19,832 bases of DNA from an uncultured Bacilli bacterium (GCA_944332105.1 CALVJI010000016.1:1-19832), one strand, 5' to 3'. Shown: positions 1-7,039, counted from the stretch's first letter. Notes: generated by a model from the sequence alone, not told the origin. Translations and numbers: made by a program.

Positions 1-8
1 TATAATGT

Positions 9-46
9 ATATAGGTATAGGAGTATTAGTATACCTATATTTTTTC
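9..46 (+). terminator. Candidate intrinsic terminator upstream of recF
   Basis: An 11-bp perfect inverted repeat (arms 9-19 and 30-40, core ATATAGGTAT/ATACCTATAT) with a 10-nt loop is followed by a run of T (40-45). It could terminate the gene upstream of the window, which from synteny would be dnaN or a small S4-domain gene (inference). The stem is AT-rich and so weak. TATAAT at 1-6 could instead be a -10 box, which would place the hairpin in a recF leader. Confidence 0.4.
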
Positions 47-73
47 TATAAATAAAAATTAAGGGGCAAAAAT

Positions 74-1186
74 ATGAAAATTGATTCTATAAAGTTGTAT
101 AATTTTCGAAATTATCATCAATTAACAATATCTTTTCATCCGCATCTTAATCTTATTTATGGAAAGAATGGGGTGGGGAAGACAAATTTAGTAGAAGCTA
201 TTTATGTTTTAGGTCTTACACGAAGCTTTCGCTTAGGAGGGGATAAAACACTGATAGCTTTGCAGTCTGGAATGTGTAAAATTGAAGGAAATGTTACAAG
301 GAAATATACGACAAATTACCAAGTTTTAATTAGTAAAGATGGTAAGAAGGTTTTAATTAATCATAATAAAGTGGCAAAACTTTCTGATTATATTTTTAAA
401 ATTCCTATTATTTTATTTCATCCAGATGATTTGCGCTTTATTAAAGATACTCCAAGTACCAGGCGGAAAACAATTAATATTTCTATTTCCTTATTACATT
501 TAGAATATGTACGTTATTTAAATGAATATAATCGGATTTTAAAGCAACGTAATGCTTATCTAAAACAAATGCTCTTAAATGGTAATTCTTCAAGTGATTA
601 TTTGGATATTTTAACTGATAAATTAATTGATGTTGGGTTTAAAATTTATCAAATGCGTCAAGAATTTGTGCAATATTTAAATCAGTATTTAAGTGATTTT
701 TATCAAAAAATTACAGGTTTATCTGATTTAGAGTTTGTATATGTTTCTTCTTTTCAAGATATTCACAAAGAAGAAATTCGATCATTATATCAAGAGATGT
801 TATCTAAAGATTTGAGTTTTGGAAAAACAAATATTGGGGTACATACCGACGATTTTAAATTTGTAATAAAAGGGAGAGATTTGAAGGAATATGGCAGTGA
901 GGGACAGCAAAAAAACGCTATAATTGCCTATAAATTCAGTGAAATGGAAATATTTAAACAATTAAAAGATGTTTATCCGATTTTAATACTAGATGATTTG
1001 TTTAGTGAATTAGATATGGAAAAAATTGCAAATATTTTACAATTTTTGAAAAAAGATATTCAAACATTTATTACAACTACTGATTTAGAAAGATTTTCTT
1101 TTTTGACTTCTTTTTCATATAAGCAAATATGTATTTCAAGTGGAAAAGTTGTGGAGGAGAGTGAACATGAAAGAAGAGAATGCTAA
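74..1186 (+). CDS. recF: DNA replication and repair protein RecF
   Basis: RecF is an SMC-like ATPase that, with RecO and RecR, loads RecA on gapped DNA at stalled forks. The 370-aa length is normal for the family. The Walker A motif GKNGVGKT lies at residues 30-37, the ABC-type signature GSEGQQ at about 274-279, and the Walker B ILDDLFSELD with acidic pair D307-D308 near the C terminus. The start ATG at 74 follows AAGGGG with a suitable spacing and gives the family N terminus (short strand, then NFRNY). Its last 20 bases overlap gyrB, so the two are probably translationally coupled. Its partner RecR is encoded further along in the same window. Identification is firm from motifs and synteny. 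Confidence 0.97.
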   Translation: MKIDSIKLYNFRNYHQLTISFHPHLNLIYGKNGVGKTNLVEAIYVLGLTRSFRLGGDKTLIALQSGMCKIEGNVTRKYTTNYQVLISKDGKKVLINHNKVAKLSDYIFKIPIILFHPDDLRFIKDTPSTRRKTINISISLLHLEYVRYLNEYNRILKQRNAYLKQMLLNGNSSSDYLDILTDKLIDVGFKIYQMRQEFVQYLNQYLSDFYQKITGLSDLEFVYVSSFQDIHKEEIRSLYQEMLSKDLSFGKTNIGVHTDDFKFVIKGRDLKEYGSEGQQKNAIIAYKFSEMEIFKQLKDVYPILILDDLFSELDMEKIANILQFLKKDIQTFITTTDLERFSFLTSFSYKQICISSGKVVEESEHERREC

Positions 1187-3089
1187 GCATTATGGTGATA
1201 GTGATATTCAAGTATTAGAAGGTCTTGAAGCAGTTCGAAAAAGACCAGGTATGTATATTGGTAATACGAATGAAGCTGGATTACATCATTTGGTTTGGGA
1301 AATTGTGGATAATGCAGTGGATGAAGCTTTGGCCGGTTACTGTGATGATATCGAGGTTGAAATTTTAAAAGGTAATGTTATAACTGTTAAAGATGATGGA
1401 CGTGGTATGCCAACAGGAATGAATGCAAAAACGGGTTTATCGACTATTGAAACCATTTTTACTGTGTTACATGCTGGCGGTAAATTTGGTGGCGGAGGCT
1501 ACAAAGTATCTGGTGGTCTTCATGGTGTTGGTGCTAGTGTAGTTAATGCGTTATCTGATTGGCTTGAAGTACGGGTATATCGCGACGGTAAAGTTTATTT
1601 TCAACGGTTTGAAAATGGTGGACATCCAGTGGAGCCTTTGAAAGTCATTGATGATTGTGATATTGATCGAACGGGAACAACCGTTACTTTTCATGCGGAT
1701 CCAACGATGTTTGAAACGACTGTTTATAACTGGGATACTTTATATAAACGGTTACAAGAAATGGCTTTTTTAAATAAAGGAATTCGGATTACCTTAATTG
1801 ATGAACGAGAAGATGAAAAAAAGGAAATCTTTCATTACAATGGTGGAATTATTGAGTATGTTCAGATGCTTAATAAAAATAAACAGCCTTTATTTGATGA
1901 TATTGTTTATGTTGAAGGAAGAGAAGATGATGTATTAATCGAAGTAGCTATGCAATATAATGATAGTTATAATCCTGCGATTTATTCTTTTACTAACAAT
2001 ATTCATACAACAGAAGGTGGAACTCATGAAGATGGTGTTAAACAGGCTTTAACAAGAGTAATTAATAATTATGCTAAGCAAAATAAGTTTTTAAAGGATA
2101 ATGATGATAGTTTAACGGGCGATGATGTTCGTGAAGGTGTCGTTATGATTATTTCTTGTAAGCATCCTAATCCACAGTTTGAAGGTCAAACTAAAACAAA
2201 ACTTGGTAATAGTGAAGTTAAGAAGATTGCTAGTGATGTATTTGGCAATGGGTTAGAACGTTTTTTAATGGAAAATCCTGATGCGGCTAGAGCAATTGTG
2301 GAAAAGTGTATGACGGCTTCAAGAGCGAGACTTGCAGCTAAAAAGGCGAGAGAATTAACAAGAAGAAAAACAGCATTAGATGGTTTTAATACTTTAGGAA
2401 AGTTATCTGATTGTACAAGTAAAGATGCATCTATTTCTGAAATTTTCTTAGTCGAGGGTGATAGTGCAGGTGGATCTGCAAAGGATGCAAGAATTCCAGC
2501 TACTCAAGCCATTTTGCCTTTGCGTGGTAAAATTTTGAATGTAGAAAAAGCTAGACTTGATCGGGCATTGGCTAACGAAGAGATTCGAACTATTATCACA
2601 GCATTTGGTACAGGTATTGGTGAAGAATTTGACTTATCCAAATTACGTTATCATAAAATTATAATTATGACAGATGCCGATGTTGATGGCGATCATATTC
2701 GAGTTTTATTATTAACGTTATTTTATCGTTTCTTTCGACCTATTGTCGAAGCAGGACATGTGTATGCTGCTCAACCTCCTTTGTACAAAGTTGTATATGG
2801 AAAAACAATTAAATATGTACAAACAGATGAAGAATTAGCAGAATATCGAGCTTCTTTACCACCAAATGCTAAACCTATAGTAAATCGTTTTAAAGGTTTA
2901 GGAGAGATGGATGCCATAGATTTGCGTGAAACAACGATGCATATTGAAAACCGTGTACTTAGAAGAATAACAGTAGATGATGCTATGAGTGCAGATAAAG
3001 TCTTTTCTGATTTAATGGGTGAAGATGTTGGTCCAAGGAAGACTTTTATTGAAGAGAATGCTCAATATGCTGAGAATTTGGATATTTAA
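1167..3089 (+). CDS. gyrB: DNA gyrase subunit B
   Basis: ATPase subunit of DNA gyrase, which introduces negative supercoils with GyrA. The GHKL ATPase motifs are EIVDNAVDEA (general base E45), DDGRGMP (D76-) and the glycine-rich lid GGLHGVGASVVNALS. The TOPRIM domain has EGDSAGG (E430) and DADVDGDH (D503, D505, D507), and the C-terminal RFKGLGEMD is present. I chose ATG 1167 over an upstream in-frame GTG at 1140 because GGAGG (1152-1156) precedes it and the product (640 aa) then starts as other GyrB proteins do and has the usual length. The gene overlaps recF by 20 bases and is followed 14 bases later by gyrA. The EIVDN codons incidentally create a perfect DnaA-box sequence at 1304-1312. Confidence 0.98.
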   Translation: MKEENAKHYGDSDIQVLEGLEAVRKRPGMYIGNTNEAGLHHLVWEIVDNAVDEALAGYCDDIEVEILKGNVITVKDDGRGMPTGMNAKTGLSTIETIFTVLHAGGKFGGGGYKVSGGLHGVGASVVNALSDWLEVRVYRDGKVYFQRFENGGHPVEPLKVIDDCDIDRTGTTVTFHADPTMFETTVYNWDTLYKRLQEMAFLNKGIRITLIDEREDEKKEIFHYNGGIIEYVQMLNKNKQPLFDDIVYVEGREDDVLIEVAMQYNDSYNPAIYSFTNNIHTTEGGTHEDGVKQALTRVINNYAKQNKFLKDNDDSLTGDDVREGVVMIISCKHPNPQFEGQTKTKLGNSEVKKIASDVFGNGLERFLMENPDAARAIVEKCMTASRARLAAKKARELTRRKTALDGFNTLGKLSDCTSKDASISEIFLVEGDSAGGSAKDARIPATQAILPLRGKILNVEKARLDRALANEEIRTIITAFGTGIGEEFDLSKLRYHKIIIMTDADVDGDHIRVLLLTLFYRFFRPIVEAGHVYAAQPPLYKVVYGKTIKYVQTDEELAEYRASLPPNAKPIVNRFKGLGEMDAIDLRETTMHIENRVLRRITVDDAMSADKVFSDLMGEDVGPRKTFIEENAQYAENLDI

Positions 3090-3103
3090 GGAGGTGTTAG
3101 GAA

Positions 3104-5584
3104 ATGGATAAAATTGTAGAAAATAATGTTGTTAATGAAGTAGAAACTTCTTTTATTCGATATTCAATGAGTGTAATCATGGCTCGTGCACTTCCTGATC
3201 TTAGAGATGGTTTAAAACCAGTTCATCGTCGTATTTTATATTCAATGTATGAATCTGGATACACTCCTGATAAGCCACACCGTAAAAGTGCTCGTATTGT
3301 TGGTGATGTCATGGGTAAATATCATCCTCATGGTGATTCCTCTATTTATGATGCTATGGTGCGGATGGCTCAACCATTTAGTTTTAGATATATGCTTGTT
3401 GATGGCCATGGTAACTTTGGTAATTTAGATGGCGATGGCGCGGCAGCTATGCGTTATACAGAAGCAAGACTTTCTAAATTATCATTAGAAATGGTAAGAG
3501 ATATTAACAAAGATACGGTTGATTTTGCTCCAAATTTTGATGAAACAGAGAAAGAACCAGAAATTTTACCTAGTAGATTTCCAAATATTTTAGTAAATGG
3601 TACTATGGGTATTGCTGTAGGTATGGCCACAAATATTCCGCCTCACAATTTAGGAGAGGTTATTGATGGATGTGTAGCTTATATTGATAATCCAGATATT
3701 GATACTGCTGGATTGATGCAATATATAAAAGGACCTGATTTTCCAACCGGTGCAACTATTTTAGGCAATAGTGGTATTAAAAAAGCTTATGAAACAGGAA
3801 AAGGTACTATTACCATTAGGGGTAGAGTAGAAATTGAAGAAACAAATGGTAAATCAAGAATTATCGTTACCGAACTTCCATACCAAGTTAATAAGGCTGA
3901 ATTTCAATCACGTATTGGTGAGTTAGTTCGCGATAAAGTTTTAGATGGCATCAGTGATTTGCATGAAGAATCTAATCTTGAAAATCCTGTTCGAGTTGTT
4001 ATTTATTTAAAAAGAGATGCCAATGCTAATGTGGTATTAAATAATTTATATAAGCATACTCAATTACAAACTACATATGGAATTAATTTTTTAATGTTAG
4101 ATCAAAAAACTCCGGTAGTTTTACCTTTAAAAGATATTATAGTTAAATATATTGATTATCAAAGAGAAATTATTATTCGTAGAACAAGATTTGATTTACA
4201 AAAGGCTGAAGCTCGTGTTCATATTTTGGAAGGCTTAAAAATTGCTTTAGATCATATTGATGAAGTAATTAAAACGATAAGAGAATCTGCTACTGATGAT
4301 GAGGCTAAGCAAAAATTAATAAGTAGATTTGGTTTAGATGATGTTCAAGCTGAAGCTATTCTTGAAATGCGTTTACGTCGTTTAACTGGTTTAGAGCGTG
4401 ATAAAATTGAAGCTGAGTTAAATGAATTATTAAAGAAAATCGAAGAATATAAGGCTATTTTAGCAAGTGATGAGAAGGTATTAGCTATTATTCGTGCTGA
4501 ACTTTTGGAAATTAAGGAAAAATATGCAGATGAACGTCGGACTGATATTGATATGACGGCAATTGAATATATTGAGGATGAATCTTTAATTCCGGAAGAA
4601 AATGTTATGATTGCTTTAACTAATAAAGGTTATATTAAAAGAACAACAACGGATACGTTTAAATCACAAAATCGTGGTGGTGTTGGTGTTAAAGGTATGA
4701 CGACTAATGATGAGGACTTTGTTGAGCATTTAATCAACTTATCCACTCATGATTATGTGTTGTTCTTCACAAACAAAGGTAAAGTATACCGTTTAAAAGG
4801 TTATGAAATTCCTGAGTTTAGTCGACAATCAAAAGGTATTCCAGTTATCAACTTATTGCAAATCGATAAAGATGAATCTATTAATTCGTTGATTAAAATT
4901 ACAAAGGACGATGAAGCAAAATACTTGTTGTTTGCTACTCGTAAAGGCGTTGTTAAGAAAACTGCGATTGAGGAATTTGATAATATTCGAACTAATGGAA
5001 AGATTTGTATTACGTTGCGTGATTCCGATGAATTGATTGGTGTTAGAAAGACTAAGGGAACAGATCAAATCTTATTAGGTTCTAGTGCTGGTCGTATTGT
5101 TAAGTTTAATGAATCTTTATTACGAGTGATGGGAAGAACTGCTAGTGGTGTTCGTGGTATTAATTTAGATGGTAATACTTGTATTGGCGTTGAAATAGCT
5201 ACAGATGATGATAAAATTTTAATTGTTACAGAAAAAGGGTATGGCAAACAAACATTCGTAAAAGAATTTAGACAAACAAGTCGTGGTAGTAAGGGCGTCA
5301 AAGCATTAAATATTACCGATAAAAATGGTTCTATTGCTTCGTTTAAGTTAATAGGCGACAATTGTGATGTAGTAATTATTACTAATACTGGTATGTTAAT
5401 AAGATTACCTTTAGATCAAATTTCAACTTTAGGAAGAGTTACACAGGGTGTTCGATTGATTCATTTGAAGGATAATCAAAGTGTCGCGACTATTAGTATT
5501 GTTGATCATGAAGATAAGAAGTTAGAAGAAGAAATTAATGATGAAGAAATAGTTGAAGATAATAATGAAAAAGAATCAGAATAG
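3104..5584 (+). CDS. gyrA: DNA gyrase subunit A
   Basis: DNA breakage-reunion subunit of gyrase (826 aa, normal length). The catalytic tyrosine is Y118 in AAAMRYTEARLSK. The quinolone-determining stretch HPHGDSSIYDAMVR keeps Ser (S79) and Asp (D83) at the positions equivalent to E. coli S83 and D87, so no resistance substitution is visible there. The C-terminal beta-pinwheel begins with the GyrA box QNRGGVG at residues 522-528, which marks a true gyrase rather than topoisomerase IV ParC. The protein ends in a very acidic tail. The strong ribosome site AAGGAGGTG (3088-3096) overlaps the gyrB stop codon. The stop codon sits in the loop of the following terminator. Confidence 0.98.
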   Translation: MDKIVENNVVNEVETSFIRYSMSVIMARALPDLRDGLKPVHRRILYSMYESGYTPDKPHRKSARIVGDVMGKYHPHGDSSIYDAMVRMAQPFSFRYMLVDGHGNFGNLDGDGAAAMRYTEARLSKLSLEMVRDINKDTVDFAPNFDETEKEPEILPSRFPNILVNGTMGIAVGMATNIPPHNLGEVIDGCVAYIDNPDIDTAGLMQYIKGPDFPTGATILGNSGIKKAYETGKGTITIRGRVEIEETNGKSRIIVTELPYQVNKAEFQSRIGELVRDKVLDGISDLHEESNLENPVRVVIYLKRDANANVVLNNLYKHTQLQTTYGINFLMLDQKTPVVLPLKDIIVKYIDYQREIIIRRTRFDLQKAEARVHILEGLKIALDHIDEVIKTIRESATDDEAKQKLISRFGLDDVQAEAILEMRLRRLTGLERDKIEAELNELLKKIEEYKAILASDEKVLAIIRAELLEIKEKYADERRTDIDMTAIEYIEDESLIPEENVMIALTNKGYIKRTTTDTFKSQNRGGVGVKGMTTNDEDFVEHLINLSTHDYVLFFTNKGKVYRLKGYEIPEFSRQSKGIPVINLLQIDKDESINSLIKITKDDEAKYLLFATRKGVVKKTAIEEFDNIRTNGKICITLRDSDELIGVRKTKGTDQILLGSSAGRIVKFNESLLRVMGRTASGVRGINLDGNTCIGVEIATDDDKILIVTEKGYGKQTFVKEFRQTSRGSKGVKALNITDKNGSIASFKLIGDNCDVVIITNTGMLIRLPLDQISTLGRVTQGVRLIHLKDNQSVATISIVDHEDKKLEEEINDEEIVEDNNEKESE

Positions 5585-5599
5585 AATGATTCTTTTTTT
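5568..5599 (+). terminator. Intrinsic terminator of the recF-gyrB-gyrA unit
   Basis: A perfect 11-bp stem, AAAAAGAATCA (5568-5578) with TGATTCTTTTT (5587-5597), has an 8-nt loop that contains the gyrA stop codon and ends in a T7 run (5593-5599). The T run is shared with the palindrome centred on the first parS site. Confidence 0.85.
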
Positions 5600-5600
5600 A

Positions 5601-5616
5601 TGTTTCACGTGAAACA
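5601..5616. promoter_or_regulatory. parS site 1
   Basis: TGTTTCACGTGAAACA, a perfect palindrome that fits the known ParB/Spo0J consensus. It lies at the centre of a longer 32-bp perfect palindrome (5593-5624) because it is flanked by T7-A and T-A7. Confidence 0.93.
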
Positions 5617-5658
5617 TAAAAAAATGTGTTGATAACTTATTTGAATTTATTTAAAGAA

Positions 5659-5674
5659 TATTTCCCGGGAAATA
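5659..5674. promoter_or_regulatory. Noc-binding-type palindrome 1 (inside the parS array)
   Basis: TATTTCCCGGGAAATA contains ATTTCCCGGGAAAT, the B. subtilis Noc-binding consensus. It lies between parS 1 and parS 2. CCCGGG is rare in DNA this AT-rich. The corresponding position of the duplicated half of the array (about 6240-6255) has lost, or never had, the palindrome. Confidence 0.85.
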
Positions 5675-5705
5675 ATTTTGAAAAATTCAAAAGTGAATAA
5701 CTCAA

Positions 5706-5721
5706 TGTTTCACGTGAAACA
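5706..5721. promoter_or_regulatory. parS site 2
   Basis: TGTTTCACGTGAAACA, perfect palindrome. It is preceded by GTGAATAACTCAA, and the same flank precedes parS 6. Confidence 0.93.
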
Positions 5722-5838
5722 CTATAGATCTAATTTGCAATTTAAAATGAATCTTTTTATAAATAGCTTCAATTTATATGTTTATGCAATACTTTTTTGC
5801 ACGTAACTTTATAAAATTATTTTTAATGTGCTTAACTA

Positions 5839-5854
5839 TGTTCCACGTGGAACA
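5839..5854. promoter_or_regulatory. parS site 3
   Basis: TGTTCCACGTGGAACA, perfectly palindromic with C/G at the fifth position of each arm. The C on one side also occurs in B. subtilis parS. It is preceded by TTAACTA. Confidence 0.88.
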
Positions 5855-5938
5855 TCATTTTTTAAATTAATACTAATTTGTTATAAATTATTACTTAATA
5901 ATTTTAATTTTTTAATCTATGTGCATTGTTTATAACTA

Positions 5939-5954
5939 TGTTTCACGTGAAACA
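5939..5954. promoter_or_regulatory. parS site 4
   Basis: TGTTTCACGTGAAACA, perfect palindrome, preceded by ATAACTA. It lies between the two halves of the duplicated array and is not part of either. Confidence 0.93.
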
Positions 5955-6174
5955 TTAGATGTAATAGTTGGTTAAAGCATGTTAAACATAAATTCATATA
6001 AAAAACAAATAAAATTTATTTTTTAATAAAATTTTTTTATTGATGTTTTTATCTTTTTTCATTTTTGAACGCAAAAACTTTTATAATTCTCATATATTAT
6101 GTGTTAAAAACTATTATTTTGTCAGCAATTCCTATTTATATTTAGAAAAATTTTTAAAATTGTGTTGATAACTA

Positions 6175-6190
6175 CGTTTCACGTGAAACA
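6175..6190. promoter_or_regulatory. parS site 5
   Basis: CGTTTCACGTGAAACA, one outer base off the palindrome. It is preceded by TGTTGATAACTA, which includes a near-match (one mismatch) to a DnaA box at 6163-6171. Confidence 0.9.
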
Positions 6191-6286
6191 TATGGGATAA
6201 AAATTAATAAAAAAATGCAAAAAATTAAATTTAGAAGAATATCTTCAAAAAAATAATCTAAAAAAAATCAAAAGTGAATAACTCAA

Positions 6287-6302
6287 TGTTCCACGTGAAA
6301 CA
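6287..6302. promoter_or_regulatory. parS site 6
   Basis: TGTTCCACGTGAAACA, identical to the classical B. subtilis parS form with C at position 5. It is preceded by GTGAATAACTCAA, as in parS 2. Confidence 0.93.
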
Positions 6303-6418
6303 TATTTTTAAACTAAATATTGAAAAAGTAAATATATTTTATAAAAATTTAATTTATATGTTTTGTTTGATAAAAATTTTGAAATATTTTCAGAAAATTA
6401 TTAGTATGTGTGTAACTA

Positions 6419-6434
6419 TGTTTCACGTGAAACT
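6419..6434. promoter_or_regulatory. parS site 7
   Basis: TGTTTCACGTGAAACT, with the last base off consensus. It is preceded by GTAACTA. It ends 20 bases before the -35 element of the SRP RNA promoter. Confidence 0.88.
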
Positions 6435-6454
6435 ATAAAATGTTGAAAAACTGC

Positions 6455-6483
6455 TTGCTTTTTAGTAGTTAATTTGATATCCT
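6455..6483 (+). promoter_or_regulatory. Putative promoter of the SRP RNA
   Basis: TTGCTT (6455-6460), a 17-base spacer and TATCCT (6478-6483) would start transcription near 6490, exactly where the SRP RNA terminal stem begins. Both boxes are imperfect. The position is the main support. Confidence 0.55.
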
Positions 6484-6489
6484 TTGTAT

Positions 6490-6567
6490 GTGCAACAAAT
6501 ATATTGTAATCTGGTCAGGATCGGAAGATAGCAGCCACGTCAATCCCTGTTTGTGTGCACTTTTTTT
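6490..6567 (+). ncRNA. ffs: Signal recognition particle RNA (small, 4.5S-like)
   Basis: RNA of the signal recognition particle, which binds Ffh (SRP54 M domain) and targets nascent membrane and secreted proteins to FtsY and SecYEG. The highly conserved domain IV hairpin GGTCAGGATCGGAAGATAGC (6513-6532, followed by AGCC) has the GGAA tetraloop and the asymmetric and symmetric internal loops of the family. The ends pair: GTGCA (6490-6494) with TGCAC (6556-6560), then ACAAA with TTTGT, followed by a T7 run acting as terminator. At about 78 nt it is the short E. coli/Mycoplasma-type RNA, without the Alu-like domain of the long Bacillus form. In B. subtilis the SRP RNA gene also lies in this tadA-dnaX neighbourhood. 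Confidence 0.93.
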
Positions 6568-6579
6568 GTGGAGGTTTTT

Positions 6580-6993
6580 ATGGATGAAATATTTGAGATA
6601 TGTTTGAAGCAAGCTGAAATTAGTTATAAACATTCTGATGTGCCAGTGGGAGCTGTAATTGTGCAAAATGGTAAAATTTTAGCTAAATCTCATAATAATC
6701 GTGAAAAAAAACATAATGTTTTGGGGCATGCGGAGATAAATGCCATTATTAAGGCTTCAAAAAAGCTAAAGAGATGGAATTTAAGCGATTGTGAGCTCTA
6801 TGTGACACTAAGACCTTGTTCAATGTGTGAATCTGTTATAAAACAGGCTAGAATTGGTCAAGTTTATTACTTATTAGATAAATTAGATTATAAAAAAGAG
6901 TTTTCTAATAGCAAATTGTGTAAAGTAAATGTAAATAATTACGAACAAATGTATCAAAAAATGTTTTCATCTTTTTTTAAAAATAAAAGATAA
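6580..6993 (+). CDS. tadA: tRNA(Arg) adenosine-34 deaminase TadA, short and divergent
   Basis: Zinc deaminase that converts A34 to inosine in tRNA-Arg(ACG). The cytidine/adenosine deaminase signature is intact: zinc ligands H50 (in GHAEINAI), C80 and C83 (in PCSMC), and proton-shuttle E52. VPVGAVIV and LYVT are also typical. The start is ATG 6580, with GTGGAGG (6568-6574) before it. An in-frame GTG at 6553 lies inside the SRP RNA and is rejected. At 137 aa it is shorter than the usual 150-165, and the segment after the second zinc motif lacks the usual glycine-rich stretch. The substitutions RPC for the usual EPC and GHAE for the usual (T/A)HAE are noteworthy. Guanine- or cytosine-deaminase function cannot be fully excluded, but the VPVGAVIV N terminus and location favour TadA. 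Confidence 0.85.
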   Translation: MDEIFEICLKQAEISYKHSDVPVGAVIVQNGKILAKSHNNREKKHNVLGHAEINAIIKASKKLKRWNLSDCELYVTLRPCSMCESVIKQARIGQVYYLLDKLDYKKEFSNSKLCKVNVNNYEQMYQKMFSSFFKNKR

Positions 6994-6998
6994 ATCTG

Positions 6999-7007
6999 TG
7001 ATATAAT
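6999..7007 (+). promoter_or_regulatory. Extended -10 promoter of dnaX
   Basis: TGATATAAT is a perfect extended -10 (TGn plus TATAAT at 7002-7007) immediately after the tadA stop codon. No good -35 hexamer lies at the right distance, as is common for extended -10 promoters. It probably drives the long dnaX-to-spoVT run. Confidence 0.65.
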
Positions 7008-7039
7008 ACATTATATACTGTTTAAAGGTGGGGTTTTCT

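Larger units (their letters stand above)
5601..5854. repeat. Left copy of diverged tandem duplication (parS 1-3)
   Basis: The left unit aligns with 6175-6434 at an offset of 574-581 bases. Anchors are parS 1/5 (offset 574), the 38-base stretch starting at 5656 against 6237 (581), parS 2/6 (581), AATTTATATG at 5771 against 6351 (580, each exactly 68 bases before the next parS), and parS 3/7 (580). The best-preserved part is 34 bases ending in parS 2 (5688-5721). Confidence 0.75.
6175..6434. repeat. Right copy of diverged tandem duplication (parS 5-7)
   Basis: This is the counterpart of 5601-5854, with matching site order and spacing: parS 5 to 6 is 112 bases against 105, and parS 6 to 7 is 132 against 133. 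The spacers have diverged heavily while the parS sites stayed intact, which is the pattern expected if the sites are under selection. The 34-base block 6269-6302 differs from 5688-5721 at one base (T to C inside parS). Confidence 0.75.
5585..6489. other. parS-rich non-coding region (putative centromere-like locus)
   Basis: This is the only long gene-free stretch of the window. It carries no convincing reading frame or ribosome site. It contains seven parS sites between 5601 and 6434, one Noc-type palindrome, and very AT-rich spacers of 84 to 220 bp. The first, terminal and inter-site spacings show that the right part is a diverged duplicate of the left part (see repeat entries). The SRP RNA promoter forms its right edge. 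By analogy with B. subtilis, ParB (Spo0J) would load here, spread, and recruit SMC. The ParB, ParA and Noc genes themselves are not in this window. Confidence 0.85.

Noticed and set aside
4739..4747. DnaA-box-like TTATCCACT in gyrA
   Set aside because: It has one mismatch, is single, and lies in conserved coding sequence, so it gives no support for a binding site.
4853..5361. Two minus-strand open frames inside gyrA
   Set aside because: They are shadows of a well-conserved gene, with no ribosome site and no recognisable product.
5601..6434. Repeated 16-bp palindromes with spacers, superficially like a CRISPR array
   Set aside because: The units are short perfect palindromes matching parS, spacers range from 84 to 220 bp, and spacers are partly duplicated. 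None of this fits a CRISPR.
5600..6489. The AT-rich gap as the replication origin oriC
   Set aside because: No consensus DnaA boxes are present, only two one-mismatch versions. With recF first in the window, dnaA-dnaN and oriC should lie just upstream of position 1.
6469..6666. Minus-strand open frame over the SRP RNA and tadA
   Set aside because: It covers an identified RNA gene and the conserved 5' part of tadA, and has no family signature.
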